Shown: positions 61,592 through 64,000 of the stretch, in pieces
How positions within the stretch are numbered: position 1 is the stretch's first letter
Layout: each line of letters opens with the position of its first letter
NCBI RefSeq assembly: GCF_015644585.1
Contig: NZ_JADOBI010000007.1
Coordinates: 62,001 to 126,000, forward strand
Origin: Rahnella laticis
GTDB taxonomy: Bacteria; Pseudomonadota; Gammaproteobacteria; Enterobacterales; Enterobacteriaceae
Direction: 5' to 3'
Length of the DNA: 64,000 nucleotides
The notes under the pieces: model-generated
Database searches by the model: none
The model's input: the letters and a program-made list of their open reading frames with translations, nothing else
Told to the model about the DNA's origin: nothing
Position numbers and translations under genes: made by a program

Positions 61592-62536
61592 TTATTCAGG
61601 CACCGGCGTCACGACCGGCTGACCTGAAAAAAAAGCATCCAGATTTGACTGCACCAGCGTCATCATATTTTCGACAGATTCCGGCGACCGCCCGGCCACA
61701 TGCGGCGTCAGCACCAGATTATCCAGCGTCAGCATTTCTGCCGGCACTTTCGGTTCTCCGTCAACCACATCCAGCGCGGCTCCGGCGATTTCACGGCGTT
61801 GCAGACTGGCAATCAGCGCGTCACTGTCCACCACGCTGCCCCGCGAAATGTTAATCAGATAACCGTTTTCTCCCAGCGCTTGCAGCACCTGCGCATTCAC
61901 CAGCCGCGTGGTATGGGCACCGCCGGGCGTGGCGACAACCAAATAATCCGCCCAGGCGGCCAGTTCTGTGACGCCTGGGAAATACTGATACGGGCTGTTT
62001 TCCTGCGCACGGCGGTTGTGATATCCCACGTCCATATCAAAGCCACCGGCGGCGCGGCGGGCAATCAGCGCACCGATGTTGCCCAGACCAATAATCCCCA
62101 GCCGTTTACCGGCCATGCCGTCCACGTTCCAGCGCGTTTTTTTCCATTCTCCGGCGCGCACGGCAGCATCGAACTGCGGGATCCGCCGCGTGATTGCCAG
62201 CATCAGCGCCAGCGTGTGATCCGCAACAGAAGAACTGTTGGTGCCCGGCCCGTGTGTGACCAGAATGCCGCGCTGTTTTGCCGCCACCACATCGATATGT
62301 TCAAAGCCGACGCCCTGCGCACAGATGATTTCCAGCGCGGGCAATGCCGCGATTTCCGCCGCGCTCACACCAATGGTGCCGATGGTTAAAATGGCGCGGA
62401 TAGATCGGGCGATGTCCGGATCAATATTGGCGCGCTGTTCCGGCGTGGTGGCGAAATGCAGGGAATATCCGGCAGCTTCAAACCGTTCAGGGTAACCCGC
62501 ATCAAGTTCGATGTGGCTCAGCAAAGCGATGGTCAT
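61592..62536 (-). CDS. D-isomer-specific 2-hydroxyacid dehydrogenase
   Basis: 314 residues. The NAD(P) motif GLGNIGALIARRAAGG (about 149-164) and the strand end YHNRR suggest NADP. Catalytic residues: Arg in INISRGSVVDSDAL, Glu in LDVVDGEPKVPAE, His in LVLTPHVAGRS. The set resembles glyoxylate/hydroxypyruvate reductases. No operon partner; its own terminator lies 32 bases after the stop. Confidence 0.9.
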   Translation of the reverse strand: MTIALLSHIELDAGYPERFEAAGYSLHFATTPEQRANIDPDIARSIRAILTIGTIGVSAAEIAALPALEIICAQGVGFEHIDVVAAKQRGILVTHGPGTNSSSVADHTLALMLAITRRIPQFDAAVRAGEWKKTRWNVDGMAGKRLGIIGLGNIGALIARRAAGGFDMDVGYHNRRAQENSPYQYFPGVTELAAWADYLVVATPGGAHTTRLVNAQVLQALGENGYLINISRGSVVDSDALIASLQRREIAGAALDVVDGEPKVPAEMLTLDNLVLTPHVAGRSPESVENMMTLVQSNLDAFFSGQPVVTPVPE

Positions 62537-62750
62537 TTGGACTCCTGTTTCAGGCTTAACAACGGCAAATAATGTGTCTCGCCCGCCTTGTTAACAGCGG
62601 GTCAGAGTGAATATCTGCGAATGCCGCCGCCATGTACAGAAGTTAAGCTTTACAGAATGATGCAGACGAAAAAATGCCGGTGTGAGGGGCCCACACAGGC
62701 GAATTTAGACAAGACGGCCAAAATGATGAATACAAAATTAAGGCGATGGA

Positions 62751-64000
62751 TTACACCGCTTTATGCTGATAAGTCGCGATAATTTTGCTGTAGGCGTAGG
62801 ACACGATGCCTTCATACGTACACTGATACAGGTTGTTGTGATCGCTGGTGTGACACATTTCCAGCCCCTGATTGTAATCACGGGTCGCATCCCAGCCGGA
62901 GATGGTGCCGAAGTTGTATTTTTTCGCCAGGTCGATCAGTTTTTTCATATGAGCGGTGGTGAAGCTCGGGCCGGTGTCGTTGATGCCAAACATCGGCGTG
63001 AAACCGATACGACGCCACAGTTTGGCATCTGACCACTCGGTGAAGACAGTTTTGATCTGACGATGCATCGCCAGCATCGACATTTCCACACCGGTATACA
63101 TGTCCGGCGGCGGCGCAACGTCACCGAAGTCCATCGACATGGCGTTGAACAATGCCGGTGAAAGGCCCGCGTCATGCACCATACGCACGAAATCAATACC
63201 GAAAGACGTCAGCCCCTGAGAATCGTCAGAAGTCTGGCCATCAACCGGCAGCGTGAAGGCGATTTGCAGTGACGGATTGTTTTTCTGCACCACGGCCATC
63301 GTCGCCAGCAGACGGCTGAGCATTTCGGTCTGCTGCAATGCGCCGCCTTCGATATCGAAATCGATATGATTGACCGCATAGTTATCCAGCACGCCCTGAT
63401 ACAGCGCAGCCAGTTCGCCCACGTCGGTAATGTGCTCTTCGAGGAAGTTAGAGTTCGCCCCGCCGAAGGAAATCGCCACATCACCGCCCGCTGCACGGAA
63501 TGCCGCGATATCGGCTTTGCCGTAATCCGAGACCGTCGCATCCCCGGTGAATTCCGCGCCGTAATCGCCGACGTTGGCGTCAGTGATGCTCACCAGCCCG
63601 CCCCAGCAAGGGCGATAATTCGGCGCGCCGTTACCTGCGTTCATGTCCGCAGCGGTGATAAAGCCCAGCGTGTACGCCTTCAGGCCAGACTCCTTGCCGA
63701 ATACGCTCGGACGCGGTGTCGGCCAGCCGGTGAAATCCATAAAGGGTGCGTGGTTAAAGCTGTAATCACCGGAATCCGGCAACGTTTTGTCGGTGGTGAC
63801 ATTAAGTACGGCGGACTTCGCCGAGAAATTGCCAGCCAGATCGTAAGCACGAACCTGAACGCTGTAGGCAGTTTGCGACGTCAGCCCGACCATCGTCACG
63901 GAGGTGCTGGTGGTTTTTTGCGTTTTGGCCGCTTTGGTTTTGGTGTTGGTATACGTGACTTCGTAGCCACTGACCATCACGTTATCGGTGGACGCCGTCC
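62751..64000 (-). CDS. GH18 chitinase with fibronectin type III domain (C-terminal part; runs off the right edge)
   Basis: At least 416 codons are open to the window edge (ASTDNVMVSGYEVTY continues upstream of the first Met). The visible part starts within a fibronectin type III repeat, about 75 residues, then a GH18 barrel with SFGGANSNF (substrate strand) and HIDFDIEGG, whose final Glu is the proton donor. It hydrolyses chitin or chito-oligosaccharides and is normally secreted. The N-terminus with signal and any chitin-binding domain lies outside. The 214-base gap to its left shows nothing clear. Confidence 0.88.
   Translation of the reverse strand, partial: TASTDNVMVSGYEVTYTNTKTKAAKTQKTTSTSVTMVGLTSQTAYSVQVRAYDLAGNFSAKSAVLNVTTDKTLPDSGDYSFNHAPFMDFTGWPTPRPSVFGKESGLKAYTLGFITAADMNAGNGAPNYRPCWGGLVSITDANVGDYGAEFTGDATVSDYGKADIAAFRAAGGDVAISFGGANSNFLEEHITDVGELAALYQGVLDNYAVNHIDFDIEGGALQQTEMLSRLLATMAVVQKNNPSLQIAFTLPVDGQTSDDSQGLTSFGIDFVRMVHDAGLSPALFNAMSMDFGDVAPPPDMYTGVEMSMLAMHRQIKTVFTEWSDAKLWRRIGFTPMFGINDTGPSFTTAHMKKLIDLAKKYNFGTISGWDATRDYNQGLEMCHTSDHNNLYQCTYEGIVSYAYSKIIATYQHKAV

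Overview
The window is a chromosomal segment of a gamma-proteobacterium of the order Enterobacterales. Gene order and protein likeness (tus, tag, emtA, cbrA, dacD, cbl, rnb, fumC, manA, ydgA, fetAB) fit the Yersiniaceae, and I would guess Rahnella or a close relative, though the genus is an inference. No rRNA, tRNA, prophage, transposase or CRISPR array was seen.

The most informative part is the middle, which is the replication terminus. A dif site (32627-32654) differs from the E. coli dif at only its first base. It lies almost midway between two oppositely oriented Tus-binding Ter sites (28838-28860, overlapping the tus promoter region, and 36171-36193). Their polarity should let forks into a 7.3-kb interval and not out, a very small dif-centred fork trap. 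Five perfect matS sites for MatP and correctly pointing KOPS motifs on either side of dif support this. Small single genes fill the trap: tag, two GlxA/AraC-type regulators, an HD hydrolase, yqfB, a methyltransferase, a cupin, emtA and an extra GAPDH.

Left part (1-28 kb): an aldo/keto reductase fragment and a DHA2-type MFS pump; a sugar ABC importer with a PfkB kinase and a divergent ROK repressor (two identical palindromic operators); a purine-degradation operon (guaD, RutR-like regulator, xdhABC) behind a RutR-type operator; a RelE/HigB-HigA-like toxin-antitoxin pair; a ferric/anion-type ABC importer followed by a dual-specificity phosphatase gene and a GntR regulator; fetAB; a BIME-like repeat; ydgA; manA and fumC.

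Right part (36-64 kb): a VOC protein, cbrA, a MarR regulator with an EmrAB-like efflux pair behind a SlyA-like box, a 2-oxoglutarate/Fe(II) oxygenase, a beta-hydroxyacid dehydrogenase, and a Fur-box-linked siderophore or haem binding protein. Next is a sulfur region: cysteine dioxygenase, a four-domain rhodanese, a LysR regulator, an SsuD-like monooxygenase with a sulfonate-binding protein, and Cbl further on. A 17-bp site is repeated, inverted, in front of both sulfur operons. Pirin, dacD, a YdeP-type molybdoenzyme, rnb, a 2-hydroxyacid dehydrogenase and the C-terminal part of a GH18 chitinase complete the window.

Two copies of a 650-700-bp compound palindromic repeat (about 49158-49838 and 59749-60400) stand in the sulfur region, in the same orientation, each next to the 3' end of a LysR gene. 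They share a 72-bp identical block and carry covarying REP-like hairpins. I do not recognise them as a named element; with the terminus layout they are the best candidates for something undescribed.
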